DNA of 64,000 bases from Chryseobacterium tagetis (GCF_016735585.2 NZ_JAERSE020000003.1:800190-864189), one strand, 5' to 3'. Shown: positions 10,388 through 19,450, numbered from the stretch's first letter. A program made the numbers and translations. Notes: generated by a model from the sequence alone, not told the origin.

Positions 10388-11185
10388 ATGAAACAAACCA
10401 TAGTAAAAACATTAGCATTAGGAACGCTCCTAACATTCGGGATTTCCAATGCACAGAACAAACCGAAAGTTGTTTTAGATAATTTCTTCAACAACGAAAA
10501 AAGAGAAAATAAAGAAACCAAAGCATTGGAATCCTGGCATTATACCTGGAATGATACTACCAACGGCGGATTTTCTTTGCTGGGTGAGATCTTCCAAAAA
10601 CAAGGTGCAGAAATCAGTACTTTGACGACCGCTCCATCAAAAAAAGATTTGAAAAAAGCCAACATCTACATCATCGTTGATGCGGATATTGACAAAGAAG
10701 CGTACGGAGGAAAAGCCAACCTGATTGACGCCAATTCTATCAAAAACCTTACAGAATGGGTGAAAAAAGGAGGCGTTTTGGTTTTAATGAGCAATGATAA
10801 CGGTAATTCTGAATTTGAACATTTCAACAAATTGGCCGGAGAATTCGGGATTCACTTTAATGATGACAGTTATAACCGCGTTCAGAAAAGAGAATTTGAA
10901 CAAGGAAAAGTGATGGTTCCTGCCGGAAATGAAGTTTTCTCTGAGCAAAAGCTATACATGAAAGAAGTAAGCTCAATAGACGTGAAATCACCTGCAAAAG
11001 CTATCCTGACCGCAGAAGGTAAAAACATCGGAGCAATCGCAAAAGTGGGTAAAGGAACTGTTTTCGCATTAGGAGATCCGTGGTGTTACAACGAATATAT
11101 TGACGGTAAAAAACTGCCTGCAGATTTCACCAATTATCAGGGAACCGAAGAATGGGTAAAATGGCTGTTGAAACAGGTAAAATAA
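10388..11185 (+). CDS. Secreted class I glutamine amidotransferase-like (DUF4350-like) protein of unknown function
   Basis: The 265-residue protein has a clear signal peptide (MKQTIVKTLALGTLLTFGISNAQ). The fold pattern (NIYIIVDADID, LTEWVKKGGVLVLMSN, GAIAKVGKGTVFALGDPWCYNEYIDG) is that of GATase1-like or DUF4350 domains, with alternating beta strands and a glycine-rich turn. There is no obvious Cys-His-Glu amidotransferase triad. Similar domains sit beside or are fused to GH105 enzymes in other Bacteroidota (from memory, not verified). Its position between GH106 and PL11 suggests a role in RG-I breakdown or fragment handling, but no reaction can be assigned. The 3-prime end is followed by a candidate operator and a hairpin. 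Confidence 0.6.
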   Translation: MKQTIVKTLALGTLLTFGISNAQNKPKVVLDNFFNNEKRENKETKALESWHYTWNDTTNGGFSLLGEIFQKQGAEISTLTTAPSKKDLKKANIYIIVDADIDKEAYGGKANLIDANSIKNLTEWVKKGGVLVLMSNDNGNSEFEHFNKLAGEFGIHFNDDSYNRVQKREFEQGKVMVPAGNEVFSEQKLYMKEVSSIDVKSPAKAILTAEGKNIGAIAKVGKGTVFALGDPWCYNEYIDGKKLPADFTNYQGTEEWVKWLLKQVK

Positions 11186-11195
11186 ATCGCAACCG

Positions 11196-11209
11196 TGCAA
11201 TCGATTGAA
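11196..11209. promoter_or_regulatory. Candidate operator TGCAATCGATTGAA (rhamnose/RG-I palindrome)
   Basis: One mismatch from the perfect palindrome TGCAATCGATTGCA seen in variants at 17662, 32300 and 40932. The core AATCGATT fits the LacI-type AAnCGnTT pattern. It lies 10 bp after the 10388 gene and 277 bp before the PL11 start. A hairpin (AATTGAAT/ATTCAATT, 11209-11231) follows at once. Confidence 0.55.
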
Positions 11210-11231
11210 ATTGAATGATAGCAATTCAATT

Positions 11232-11470
11232 GTTTGCGTTTTATGATGACATTGGAAACGGAGGCGTTAAAAAATTTTAAGGAAATTCCGTTAAGAAATT
11301 TCGAGTGTTTGAGTGGCGGCAAAAAATGTTATTGGACAATCCAATCGTCTTTCCGCCCGAGTTTGGAAATTTTAGCTGAGTTTCCAAGTCTTGAATTTTT
11401 GGTTCTTTTGTTTCAAGACAAAAGAATAGATAATAAAAATGAAAAATAAAAGTCATTATGCTCACAAAAA
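11232..11470. repeat. Non-coding spacer before PL11, probably a dispersed repeat
   Basis: No convincing gene is present. The spacer contains the palindrome ATTGGACAATCCAAT, a GGCGG/CCGCC pair and a translated tail reminiscent of sequences seen in many Flavobacteriia spacers (memory only). Short overlapping open frames occur on both strands but have no start context or domain. It is about 240 bp long and lies between the operator at 11196 and the lyase start. Confidence 0.35.
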
Positions 11471-11485
11471 TTGAAAATTAGAATT

Positions 11486-13366
11486 ATGAAAGTCAAATAT
11501 ATCTTCATTACCTCTGCCATTTTTCTTTCACAGGCATTTTCTGCCCAAAGACAAATGGAACATCTGAAAAGAGGAATCATAGCTGTTCCTGCAAATTCAG
11601 GCGTTTTTGTGAGTTGGCGATTGCTGGGTACAGAACCTCAAAATACTCAGTTCGATCTGTACCGTACGGAAAACAATAAGACTAAAAAGCTGAACGAAAA
11701 GCCATTGCTTAATGAAACTAATTTTTTAGATAAAACCGCAGATAAAGGCAAAAGCTATACCTATTTCGTTAAATCAAATACAAATGATCCTTGGGTAGAT
11801 CAGGATTCTGCGGAATATGTAGCCAATCAGAAACCATATTTTTCAATTCCTTTAAAAACTCCTGCAGGATATTCACCTAATGATGCTTCCGTAGCGGATC
11901 TGGATGGTGATGGAGAATATGAAATCATTATTCATCAGACAGGAATGTCGCATGATAACAGTCAAAAAGGAATAACTGATGAGCCGATTATTCAGGCTTA
12001 TAAAATGAATGGAACATTCTTGTGGGAAATTAATTTAGGGAAAAATATAAGAGAAGGAGCCCATTACACCCAGTTTTTAGTCTATGATCTGGATCTGGAC
12101 GGGAAAGCCGAAATTGTAATGAAAACAGCCGATGGAAGCAAAGACGGAAAAGGAAAATATATAGGAGATCCAACCAAAAACTACGTTAATGAAAATGGGT
12201 TTATCCTTTCCGGCCCGGAATATCTGACCGTTTTTGATGGGGAAACCGGAGCAGAAATCAATACTGTGAATTATGAAGTTCCGAGATTTGCAGGCAGTTT
12301 GAATCCTACTAATGAACAGATGACCGAAACCTGGGGCGATGCAAAGGGAAATCGTATCGACCGATTTTTAGGTGCTGTTGCTTATCTGGATGGAAAAACG
12401 CCAAGCATTGTGATGTCCAGAGGATATTATACCAGAACGGCCATTGCAGCCTGGGACTATAAAGATAAAAACCTCAGTCTTCGCTGGTTGTTTGATACAG
12501 AAAGTTCAGAAGAAAATAAAAAATACAGAGGACAGGGAAATCATAATCTGAGCATTGCAGATGTAGATAATGACGGAAAAGATGAAATTATCTTCGGGGC
12601 CATGACGGTTGATGATGACGGCAAAGTATTGAACAGTACAGGATATGGTCACGGTGATGCTTTGCACGTAGGAGATCTTGATCCGTCAAATCCCGGATTG
12701 GAAATTTTTGATATTCAGGAAAGATTTGATGATGCAGGAGCACATTTCAGAGATGCAAGAACAGGAAAAGTGCTATGGAAATTACCTTCTTTGGAATACA
12801 GTTCGAAAAGTAAATTTCAAGGCCCCGGAAGAGGGTTATCATTAAATATAGATCCCCGTTACGAAGGTTCAGAATGTTGGGCAGCCGGAGCAGGCGTGAA
12901 AGGACTTTACGATGCCAAAGGAAATAAAATCGGAGAAAAAACTCCTGCCTGTAATATGGGAATCTATTGGGACGGAGATTTTTTAAGCGAGATTTTGGAC
13001 GGAACGGTGGTTTCAAAATGGGACTGGAAAAATGCAAAATCGGATGTCGTATTTGATGCAAAAGATTTTAAATGTGAATCTAATAACGGAACAAAGAAAA
13101 ACCCGTCTTTAGTGGCAGATCTTTTTGGAGACTGGCGTGAAGAACTGATTTACAGAACGGCCGATAACCAGGAGCTTAGAATTTTCAGTTCCACCATTCC
13201 GACCAAACACAGACTGTATACGTTGATGCATAATCCTCAGTACAGACTGAGCATTGTATGGCAAAATGTAGGCTATAATCAGCCTCCGCATACAGACTAT
13301 TATCTCGATGAATCGGTGAAAGAAATTCCGAAGCCAAACATTTATACAGTAAATCCTAAAAACTAA
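11486..13366 (+). CDS. Secreted rhamnogalacturonan lyase, PL11 family
   Basis: This enzyme cleaves the RG-I backbone by beta-elimination, leaving 4,5-unsaturated galacturonic acid at the new end. ATG 11486 is preferred because it opens a clean signal peptide (MKVKYIFITSAIFLSQAFSAQ); the frame extends to TTG 11471. Next comes an Ig-like domain (RQMEHLKRGIIAVPANSGVF) and then the beta-propeller with repeated calcium-type loops (DLDGDGEYEI, DLDLDGKAEI, DVDNDGKDEI). This matches the YesW/YesX family in length (about 625 residues) and order. The gene is 3 bp from the CE12 gene at 13370. Its product feeds the GH105 enzyme at 14382, which removes the unsaturated sugar. Confidence 0.93.
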   Translation: MKVKYIFITSAIFLSQAFSAQRQMEHLKRGIIAVPANSGVFVSWRLLGTEPQNTQFDLYRTENNKTKKLNEKPLLNETNFLDKTADKGKSYTYFVKSNTNDPWVDQDSAEYVANQKPYFSIPLKTPAGYSPNDASVADLDGDGEYEIIIHQTGMSHDNSQKGITDEPIIQAYKMNGTFLWEINLGKNIREGAHYTQFLVYDLDLDGKAEIVMKTADGSKDGKGKYIGDPTKNYVNENGFILSGPEYLTVFDGETGAEINTVNYEVPRFAGSLNPTNEQMTETWGDAKGNRIDRFLGAVAYLDGKTPSIVMSRGYYTRTAIAAWDYKDKNLSLRWLFDTESSEENKKYRGQGNHNLSIADVDNDGKDEIIFGAMTVDDDGKVLNSTGYGHGDALHVGDLDPSNPGLEIFDIQERFDDAGAHFRDARTGKVLWKLPSLEYSSKSKFQGPGRGLSLNIDPRYEGSECWAAGAGVKGLYDAKGNKIGEKTPACNMGIYWDGDFLSEILDGTVVSKWDWKNAKSDVVFDAKDFKCESNNGTKKNPSLVADLFGDWREELIYRTADNQELRIFSSTIPTKHRLYTLMHNPQYRLSIVWQNVGYNQPPHTDYYLDESVKEIPKPNIYTVNPKN

Positions 13367-13369
13367 CTT

Positions 13370-14146
13370 ATGAAAATTAAAATCATCATTCCGTTTGTAC
13401 TGTTGGTTGTATTATTAGGATTTTCCTTTCAAAAACTCCAAGATAAACCGGTTTTATACATTATTGGAGATTCTACGGTGCAGAATGGTTCCGGAAAAGG
13501 AGCGGATTCACTTTGGGGATGGGGAAGTTTTATGGATTTATATTTAAATCCCGGTAAAATTGAAATTCAGAATCATGCAAAAGGCGGGAGAAGCAGCCGT
13601 ACTTTTTTAACAGAAGGAAGATGGGATTCCATTATGAAAACCATTAAAAAAGGAGATTATGTTTTGATGCAGTTTGGGCACAATGATGGGGGTGAACTGG
13701 CAGATACGTTGAGAGCGAGAGGAACGATTAAAGGAATCGGAGACGAATCAAAAGATATTTATAATCCGATTAGAAAAGTGAATGAAACCGTGTATACGTA
13801 TGGCTATTACATGAGAAAATATGCAAATGAAGCCAAAGAAAAAGGAGCCATACCAATCATTGTTTCACCTATTCCGAGGAATGATTTTGATAAAAATGGT
13901 AAAATTCAACAAGACAAATATGGAGTTTGGGCTCATGAAGTTGCAGAGCAGACCGGAGCTTATTTTATCGATCTGAATGAAATGGTTATCGAAAAATACC
14001 AGAAAATGGGACCGGAAAAAGTGAAAGTATTCTTTCCCAAAGATCATACCCATACCAATAGAGAAGGAGCAATCTTAAACGCAGAGTTGGTGACAAAAGG
14101 AATTAAGCAATTAAAAAATTGTGAACTGAAAAAATATATCAAATAA
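13370..14146 (+). CDS. Secreted rhamnogalacturonan acetylesterase, single-domain SGNH/CE12 type
   Basis: The 258-residue protein has an N-terminal hydrophobic segment (signal peptide or anchor). SGNH blocks are intact: GDSTVQNG (Ser about residue 35), KGGRSSRTF, MQFGHNDGG, and DHTHTNREGA with the catalytic Asp/His near 224-227. It is the size of classical CE12 RG acetylesterases such as YesT. It follows the PL11 stop by 3 bp, so lyase and deacetylase are co-expressed; acetyl removal lets the lyase act. It differs from the longer CE12 protein at 6018 by lacking an N-terminal module. Confidence 0.88.
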   Translation: MKIKIIIPFVLLVVLLGFSFQKLQDKPVLYIIGDSTVQNGSGKGADSLWGWGSFMDLYLNPGKIEIQNHAKGGRSSRTFLTEGRWDSIMKTIKKGDYVLMQFGHNDGGELADTLRARGTIKGIGDESKDIYNPIRKVNETVYTYGYYMRKYANEAKEKGAIPIIVSPIPRNDFDKNGKIQQDKYGVWAHEVAEQTGAYFIDLNEMVIEKYQKMGPEKVKVFFPKDHTHTNREGAILNAELVTKGIKQLKNCELKKYIK

Positions 14147-14169
14147 ATGGACTTTTAATGAATGATTTT

Positions 14170-14338
14170 AAAGCAAAGGCCACAAAGATTTTTTTGAAAG
14201 AATTGAGAATATTTTTTGTTCGCAAAGGCACTTCGTTTAGCAAATGATGGTCAAGCCCTTTAGCTGAGTGAAACGCCTTTGCGAACGAAAAGTTTGCATA
14301 AAGAATTAATAAGAATCTCAGCGTCCTTTGCGTTAGAA
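14170..14338. repeat. ~168-bp inverted-repeat intergenic element (copy A)
   Basis: The left arm AAAGCAAAGGCCACAAAG faces the right arm GCGTCCTTTGCGTTAG about 150 bp away; the arms are imperfect inverted repeats. The interior contains a further CGCAAAGGC / GCCTTTGCG pair. The size and end sequences match the elements at 26961-27128 and 31472-31638. It separates CE12 from GH105. Confidence 0.6.
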
Positions 14339-14381
14339 AAAATTACTAGTCAACAATTTAATTTAAATAAAAAAAAATATT

Positions 14382-15530
14382 ATGAAGAAACTATTAACGG
14401 CAAGCTTTTTTGCACTGATGATCGGAGGATTTTCTTCCTGTTCAGCACAAAAACAGAAAACGGCTCTCCCGAATAAAAAAGAAGTTTTGGAAGTTGCGGA
14501 ACGTGCCAATCGTTATTTTATGAACAAATGGCCGGATCCGGGAAAAGAAATTGTGGGAAAAAAAGTATGGCCAAGTAACCTTTGGACACGTGCCGTTTAT
14601 TATGAAGGTTTAATCGCTTTATACAAAGTAGATCCTAAAAAGGAATACTATAATTACGCGATGGATTGGTCACAAAAGCATAATTGGGATTTGATGCGCG
14701 GAACGTACACCCGAAATGCGGATCATCAAGCTTGCGGACAAACTTATATTGATCTTTATGAGATTGATGGCAAAAAAAATCCTGAAAGAATTAAAGCCGT
14801 AAAAGCTTCGATGGACAGTATGATTGCCACTAAACAAGTTGATGATTGGTGGTGGATTGATGCCTTACAAATGTCGATGCCTATTTTTACGAAACTGGGA
14901 AGAATTACAGGAGATCAGAAGTATTTTGACAGAAATTACGAAATGTATGCCTATACAAAATACAAACATGGCGGAAATGGTCTGTACAATGCTAAAGATA
15001 AACTTTGGTGGCGAGATAAAAGCTTTGTTCCTCCTTACAAAGAACCCAATGGAGAAGACTGCTACTGGAGTCGTGGGAATGGTTGGGTAGTGGCTGCTTT
15101 AGCCCGTACATTAGACGACACCCCAAAATCTGATCCTCATTACAAAGAATACTTACAGGATTACAAGGATTTGTTGTCTACATTGCCTTCCCTTCAGAGA
15201 GAAGATGGTTTCTGGAATGTAAGTCTGCATGATCCTACAAATTTTGGAGGTAAAGAAATGACAGGAACCGCTTTGTTTGTATACGGAATGTCTTACGGCA
15301 TCAACAAAGGTTTAATCGATAAAAAAACATATTTACCGGTTGTAATCAAAGCTTGGAATGCGATTGTAAAAGACTCTGTGCAACCAAACGGATTTTTAGG
15401 ATGGGTTCAGGGAACAGGAAAAGAACCGAAAGACGGTCAACCTTTAGCCATTGATAAAGTTCCGGATTTTGAAGATTACGGATTAGGATGTTTCTTGCTT
15501 GCAGCTAGTGAAGTTTATAAATTGAAATAA
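14382..15530 (+). CDS. GH105 unsaturated rhamnogalacturonyl hydrolase, lipoprotein
   Basis: The 382-residue (alpha/alpha)6-barrel enzyme removes the unsaturated galacturonic acid left by the PL11 lyase, releasing rhamnose-terminated fragments. It carries a lipoprotein signal (lipobox GFSSC near residue 20), so it is likely membrane-anchored in the periplasm or on the surface. The GH105 signature WWWIDALQMSMP has its catalytic Asp at residue 160; RNADHQACGQTYIDLY and YWSRGNGWVVAAL are further family motifs. Length matches YteR/YesR. It is the last enzyme of the plus-strand block and is followed by a strong terminator at 15556. Confidence 0.92.
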   Translation: MKKLLTASFFALMIGGFSSCSAQKQKTALPNKKEVLEVAERANRYFMNKWPDPGKEIVGKKVWPSNLWTRAVYYEGLIALYKVDPKKEYYNYAMDWSQKHNWDLMRGTYTRNADHQACGQTYIDLYEIDGKKNPERIKAVKASMDSMIATKQVDDWWWIDALQMSMPIFTKLGRITGDQKYFDRNYEMYAYTKYKHGGNGLYNAKDKLWWRDKSFVPPYKEPNGEDCYWSRGNGWVVAALARTLDDTPKSDPHYKEYLQDYKDLLSTLPSLQREDGFWNVSLHDPTNFGGKEMTGTALFVYGMSYGINKGLIDKKTYLPVVIKAWNAIVKDSVQPNGFLGWVQGTGKEPKDGQPLAIDKVPDFEDYGLGCFLLAASEVYKLK

Positions 15531-15555
15531 AGCCCCATATTTGGATAAAATAAAT

Positions 15556-15589
15556 AAAGGATCTCATAATAACTTTGAGATCCTTTTTG
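15556..15589 (+). terminator. Rho-independent terminator after GH105
   Basis: The stem AAAGGATCTCA pairs perfectly with TGAGATCCTTT (15556-15566 with 15576-15586), followed by T-rich sequence. It closes the RG-I enzyme block. Confidence 0.9.
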
Positions 15590-15694
15590 TTTGAATGGGA
15601 AAATTTACGCCATTATTTTTTAGAAGATTACATTTTAGTTCAACAAGTTATCCTCCCAAGCAGACGAAACTTCCAAACATAAATTCTTATGCTC

Positions 15695-15922
15695 TTATTT
15701 TTTTATGGCATTATCTACAAGTTCATCAGTAGTAATAGAAAACTTATCACATATTTTTTGTACGAAGACAAAATCTATTTTCTTGATTCTACCATTTTCT
15801 ATTTTAGAGAGCTTGCTTTGAGAAATTTCTAATGCTTGTGCCAGTAATTCTTGTGAAATGTTGTGACTCTCTCTTAATTTTTTAATTTTAAATCCGAAAT
15901 TTAATTTATACATCATTATCAT
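15695..15922 (-). CDS. Small XRE-family helix-turn-helix transcriptional regulator
   Basis: The 75-residue single-domain protein has a classical HTH_3 fold: LRESHNISQELLAQALEIS then QSKLSKIENGRI. Several in-frame ATGs lie within the first four codons (15922, 15916, 15913), so the exact start is uncertain. Stand-alone proteins of this type repress or activate nearby genes. The divergent small exported protein at 16171 is a possible target, but no operator was identified. It sits in a three-gene interruption of the pectin locus. Confidence 0.8.
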   Translation of the reverse strand: MIMMYKLNFGFKIKKLRESHNISQELLAQALEISQSKLSKIENGRIKKIDFVFVQKICDKFSITTDELVDNAIKK

Positions 15923-16170
15923 TTGTGTTTTTCAGGTTATGAAGAACTGTTTGAAACATTACAAACATAATGATGAACTTGGAGTCCATAAAACAGTCTT
16001 TTTTTATCATTTGTTACAGCTAAGATAAAAATGAATGGATACATGACAAAATTTTATTCCAAAAAGAATGACGATTATTCCATTTGGAATAAAAAGTTTA
16101 AGAATTTATTATAAAATTTGTTGAGTTGATATCCAAAGTGGAGATCAGTTAACTATTTAAATTTTATTTG

Positions 16171-16425
16171 ATGAAAAAATTATTTTTTTGTGCTGTTCTT
16201 GGAATGGTGGGAATGGTAAGTGCTAAGGACATTACCATAACTAAAAAAGTAAAAGAAATGAAAAAAATTACTTTAGTAGAGAAAAACGCATTGAAATTAC
16301 CTGCTCAATGGGTAGAATGCAGCTCTCCATGTGGAGCAGTTTATTGGCTTCAGGCATCTAATTATGATACAGTTTCAGATCTATTAGATGCTCAACAAGA
16401 GCTTAATGATATCAAATGTAATTAA
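16171..16425 (+). CDS. Small secreted three-cysteine protein of unknown function
   Basis: The 84-residue protein starts at ATG 16171 (the frame extends to TTG 16168). A signal peptide (MKKLFFCAVLGMVGMVSA) leaves a mature peptide of about 65 residues. Its C-terminal half reads VECSSPCGAVYWLQASNYDT and ends IKCN, giving three cysteines. I recognise no family. It lies 61 bp before a GLPGLI protein gene on the same strand and probably shares its transcript. Possibilities are a structural or signalling peptide or a secreted bacteriocin-like product; none is supported by a motif. Confidence 0.6.
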   Translation: MKKLFFCAVLGMVGMVSAKDITITKKVKEMKKITLVEKNALKLPAQWVECSSPCGAVYWLQASNYDTVSDLLDAQQELNDIKCN

Positions 16426-16486
16426 CATTAAATTTAAAACCATTTATTTCCGTATAATTCTATTGTACGGATTTTAATTTTATATT

Positions 16487-17317
16487 ATGAAATATTTAAC
16501 TGCTATACTCCTTTATATCAGCTTGTTTTCAGTTAAAGCACAATCAATATCAGGTAATTTTTCTTTACCAGCTGAAAACTACAGTGCTGAAAATTATGAT
16601 ACAAGTGTTCAAAATGTATATTATAAACTTGAATTCATATCAGATCCAAAATCTTCAAATAAAAAAGAAGTCAATTGTATTTTAGAAATCGGAAATAAAT
16701 TTTCCAGATTTTCTGAATTGAACGGTATAAAGCTAGATTCGTTGATTGAAAAGTTTAGTCATCAGGAAACTGTAGGAGCAAAAGAAGTAAACCAGATGAT
16801 GCAGGTAAATACAAGATGGAAAACAGTTATTGTAAGAAATATTGATCAGAGCTCTTTAATAATACAAGATAAAGTAAAGGATAATTATCAGTATACCGAA
16901 AAACAGCCTTCTTTTAATTGGAAATTGGAAAATGAAACAAAAGTTATTTTAGGATATAATTGTAAAAAGGCAACAACAGATTTTAGAGGGAGAAAGTATA
17001 CGGCATGGTATACTTCGGATATTCCAATCAACAATGGACCATTTATTTTTGATGGTCTTCCGGGATTAATTATGGAAATAGAAGATAAAAAAGGTCATTA
17101 TCATTTTACTGCGATAGCTTTAGACAAAAAAACTTATCCGATTTATTTAAGAAATGAAAATAAAATTTTTCAGATAAGCAGAGAAAAATTTATGGAAATA
17201 CAAAAAACTTATGCAGACAATCCTGCGGTCTTTTTACCACCATCTTATGATAGTAATGGAAATGAAATTAAAGATAAAGTAAAATCTAAGCCTTATAATC
17301 CTATAGAATTAGAATGA
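16487..17317 (+). CDS. GLPGLI family exported protein
   Basis: The 276-residue protein has a signal peptide (MKYLTAILLYISLFSVKAQ). It contains the family-defining motif FDGLPGLIMEIED near residue 190, preceded by CKKATTDFRGRKYTAWYTSDIPINNGP. The GLPGLI family is restricted to Bacteroidota, often occurs in paralogous sets and has no established biochemical role. The protein is probably periplasmic or outer-membrane associated. It follows the small Cys-containing protein and precedes a 395-bp spacer. No link to rhamnogalacturonan is evident. Confidence 0.88.
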   Translation: MKYLTAILLYISLFSVKAQSISGNFSLPAENYSAENYDTSVQNVYYKLEFISDPKSSNKKEVNCILEIGNKFSRFSELNGIKLDSLIEKFSHQETVGAKEVNQMMQVNTRWKTVIVRNIDQSSLIIQDKVKDNYQYTEKQPSFNWKLENETKVILGYNCKKATTDFRGRKYTAWYTSDIPINNGPFIFDGLPGLIMEIEDKKGHYHFTAIALDKKTYPIYLRNENKIFQISREKFMEIQKTYADNPAVFLPPSYDSNGNEIKDKVKSKPYNPIELE

Positions 17318-17712
17318 ATATAGCTTGTTTATTTTTATAAATTGACAAGCACAACTTCGACAAATAAAGCATACGATTTTAGTAAAATATTTGCTTGTTT
17401 TTCTTTTTCTATCTTCTATTTTCTTCATCCAAGCTTAAAAATGGTAAAAGGACCTTATAAAACTACTGCTTAAAAAGCGAATATTTTCGCACTCTTTGCT
17501 CACTTAAATAATAGTGTATTGAATTGAAAATCTTTGCGTTAAAATATTGTGAAAATCTTTGTAATAGGAATGTTTGATTGGTATTACCGAAATTAATAAA
17601 AAATCTTAGTTTTATTACCGAAAAGAAAATAATAAAATGATGTGCATGACACTACAAGATGCGCAATCGATTCCATAGTATTAATTTTCGAATTCAATCA
17701 TAAACTATAAGT
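17318..17712. other. 395-bp spacer upstream of rhaT
   Basis: No gene is seen. At 17528-17549 it holds AAAATCTTTGCGTTAAAATA, a right end of the ~168-bp repeat family, with CACTCTTTGCTCAC upstream (about 17480) as also found inside the element at 31472. The rhamnose palindrome lies at 17662-17675, and a possible -7 box TAATTTTC follows at about 17681-17688. Confidence 0.5.
17662..17675. promoter_or_regulatory. Candidate operator CGCAATCGATTCCA upstream of rhaT
   Basis: Two mismatches from TGCAATCGATTGCA; the AATCGATT core is intact. It lies 37 bp before the rhaT ATG, so a repressor bound here would cover the promoter or leader of rhaT-rhaM. Confidence 0.55.
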
Positions 17713-18801
17713 ATGAACGCATTATTAGGAGTTTTTTTCCATTTTTTAGGAGGGTTTTCGTCGGGGAGTTTTTATCTGCCTTATAAAAAAGTAAAAGGCT
17801 GGTCTTGGGAAACCTATTGGTTGATCGGAGGAATTGTTTCCTGGATTATTGTTCCGCCACTCGCTGCTTTTATGACAATCCCCAACTTTTGGGAAATCAT
17901 TCAGAACGAAAGCTCTTCAATATTAGGATTAACGTTCTTATTTGGTGCTTTGTGGGGAATTGGTGGATTTACGTATGGTTTAGGGGTGAGATATTTAGGC
18001 GTTGCATTGGGGAGCAGTATCATTTTAGGACTTTGCATGATATTTGGCTCACTCGTTCCTTCCATTTACTACGAATTTTCTCCTCAATCAGGAAAAGATA
18101 ATATAGGTTTAATGTTTTCCAATGCATGGGGACAATTTGTCTTACTGGGACTTTTGGTTTGTGTGGTAGGAATCATCATCAGTGGAAAAGCGGGAATGAT
18201 GAAAGAAAAAGAATTGCAGACCGATTCTTTAGATCCTCATGGAACAGAAGTGAAAACAGAATATAAATTTGGATTAGGTTTATTGGTTTCCATTATTTCC
18301 GGGGTATTAAGCGCTTGTTTTAATTTCGGACTGGAAGCAGGAAAGCCAATGGCGATTATTGCTAACGATCTATGGAAAGCTGCAAATCCGGGACAGGGAG
18401 AATTCCTTTTTCAAAATAATGTTACCTACGTCGTAGTACTTTGGGGCGGAATGGCGACAAACCTTATTGGGTGTCTTTACCTTTCATTTAAAAATAAATC
18501 TTACACTGATTATAAGAAAAAGAACGTCCCTGTTTTAGCTAATATTATCTTTTGTGCATTGGCAGGAACGATGTGGTTTTTACAGTTTTTCTTTTATGGA
18601 ATGGGAGAAAGCAAGATGGGGAACGGTCCAAGTTCTTGGATTTTACACATGGCATTTATCATTTTAATAGCCAACTTATGGGGAGTGGTCATCAAAGAAT
18701 GGAAAGGCGTTTCCAAAAAGACCATTTCCACGATTGCTATTGGAATGATTGTAATGTTTGTTTCTATTTTAATTGTAGGATACGGAAACTCTTTGAGATA
18801 A
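17713..18801 (+). CDS. rhaT: L-rhamnose-proton symporter RhaT
   Basis: The 362-residue polytopic inner-membrane protein has about ten hydrophobic segments. Characteristic RhaT stretches are HFLGGFSSGSFYLPYKKVKG at the N-terminus, WGIGGFTYGLGVRYLGVALG and GSLVPSIYYEF. It imports L-rhamnose with a proton. Here it would take up rhamnose freed in the periplasm by the GH106 and other enzymes. The gene is 6 bp from rhaM, forming a two-gene unit with the candidate operator at 17662 in front. Length and motifs are normal for the family. Confidence 0.93.
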   Translation: MNALLGVFFHFLGGFSSGSFYLPYKKVKGWSWETYWLIGGIVSWIIVPPLAAFMTIPNFWEIIQNESSSILGLTFLFGALWGIGGFTYGLGVRYLGVALGSSIILGLCMIFGSLVPSIYYEFSPQSGKDNIGLMFSNAWGQFVLLGLLVCVVGIIISGKAGMMKEKELQTDSLDPHGTEVKTEYKFGLGLLVSIISGVLSACFNFGLEAGKPMAIIANDLWKAANPGQGEFLFQNNVTYVVVLWGGMATNLIGCLYLSFKNKSYTDYKKKNVPVLANIIFCALAGTMWFLQFFFYGMGESKMGNGPSSWILHMAFIILIANLWGVVIKEWKGVSKKTISTIAIGMIVMFVSILIVGYGNSLR

Positions 18802-18807
18802 TCTGCT

Positions 18808-19122
18808 ATGAAGAGAATTGCATTTAAAATGTTTCTTCATAAAGGTTTTGAAGCTGAATATCAAAAACGTCATGATGCGATATGGCCAGAGCTTACCAAT
18901 CTTTTGAAAGACACTGAAATTGACGATTATTCTATTTTTTTAGATGAAGAAACCTTGGTTTTGTATGGGGTTTTAGATTGCCACAATGAAATAAAGTATC
19001 ATAATTTACCATTTCAACCTGTCTTGCAGAAATGGTGGGAGTATATGAAAGATATGATGAAAACAAATGAAAATGGTTCTCCTGTAAGTATCCCTTTAAG
19101 AGAAGTATTTTACATGAAATAA
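18808..19122 (+). CDS. rhaM: L-rhamnose mutarotase RhaM
   Basis: The 104-residue protein matches RhaM (YiiL) in length and motifs: KRIAFKMFLHKGFEAEYQKR near the N-terminus, HDAIWPEL with the conserved His, and LQKWWEYMKDMM near the C-terminus. It interconverts alpha and beta anomers of L-rhamnose so that the isomerase gets its preferred anomer. It is cytoplasmic. It follows rhaT by 6 bp and is closed by the terminator at 19169. Confidence 0.92.
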   Translation: MKRIAFKMFLHKGFEAEYQKRHDAIWPELTNLLKDTEIDDYSIFLDEETLVLYGVLDCHNEIKYHNLPFQPVLQKWWEYMKDMMKTNENGSPVSIPLREVFYMK

Positions 19123-19168
19123 TAAATCATATTCAGTTAGTGTTTTTTAGAATTTATATTGACAATTG

Positions 19169-19199
19169 AAGACGATCAAAAGAATGATCGTCTTTTTTG
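19169..19199 (+). terminator. Rho-independent terminator after rhaM
   Basis: The stem AAGACGATC / GATCGTCTT (19169-19177 with 19186-19194) is followed by TTTT. It separates rhaT-rhaM from susC-susD. The rest of the 328-bp gap (19123-19450) is AT-rich leader with GCAGGAT twice (19373 and 19383). Confidence 0.88.
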
Positions 19200-19450
19200 G
19201 ATCTTTAGTAACTCTTTTAGTTATTATTTAGTTAAAATATGATTAATGTCATGCTTTTGAATAAGTTTAAAATTTTAAAGAATCTGTGGGGTTTCGGAAT
19301 TAAATTGACGATATTTTGATATTTAAACAATAAAATATATAAAAATTTATGAAAAATTATGAATTTTATAATGCAGGATATGGCAGGATGCTAAAACATG
19401 AGCAACAATGTACTTTCGGAATGTAAATAAAAGTAAATAAAAATTAATAT

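Noticed and set aside
11277..11465. Minus-strand open frame in the spacer before PL11
   Set aside because: It overlaps a plus-strand open frame of similar length, has no start signal or domain, and looks like translation of a dispersed non-coding repeat.
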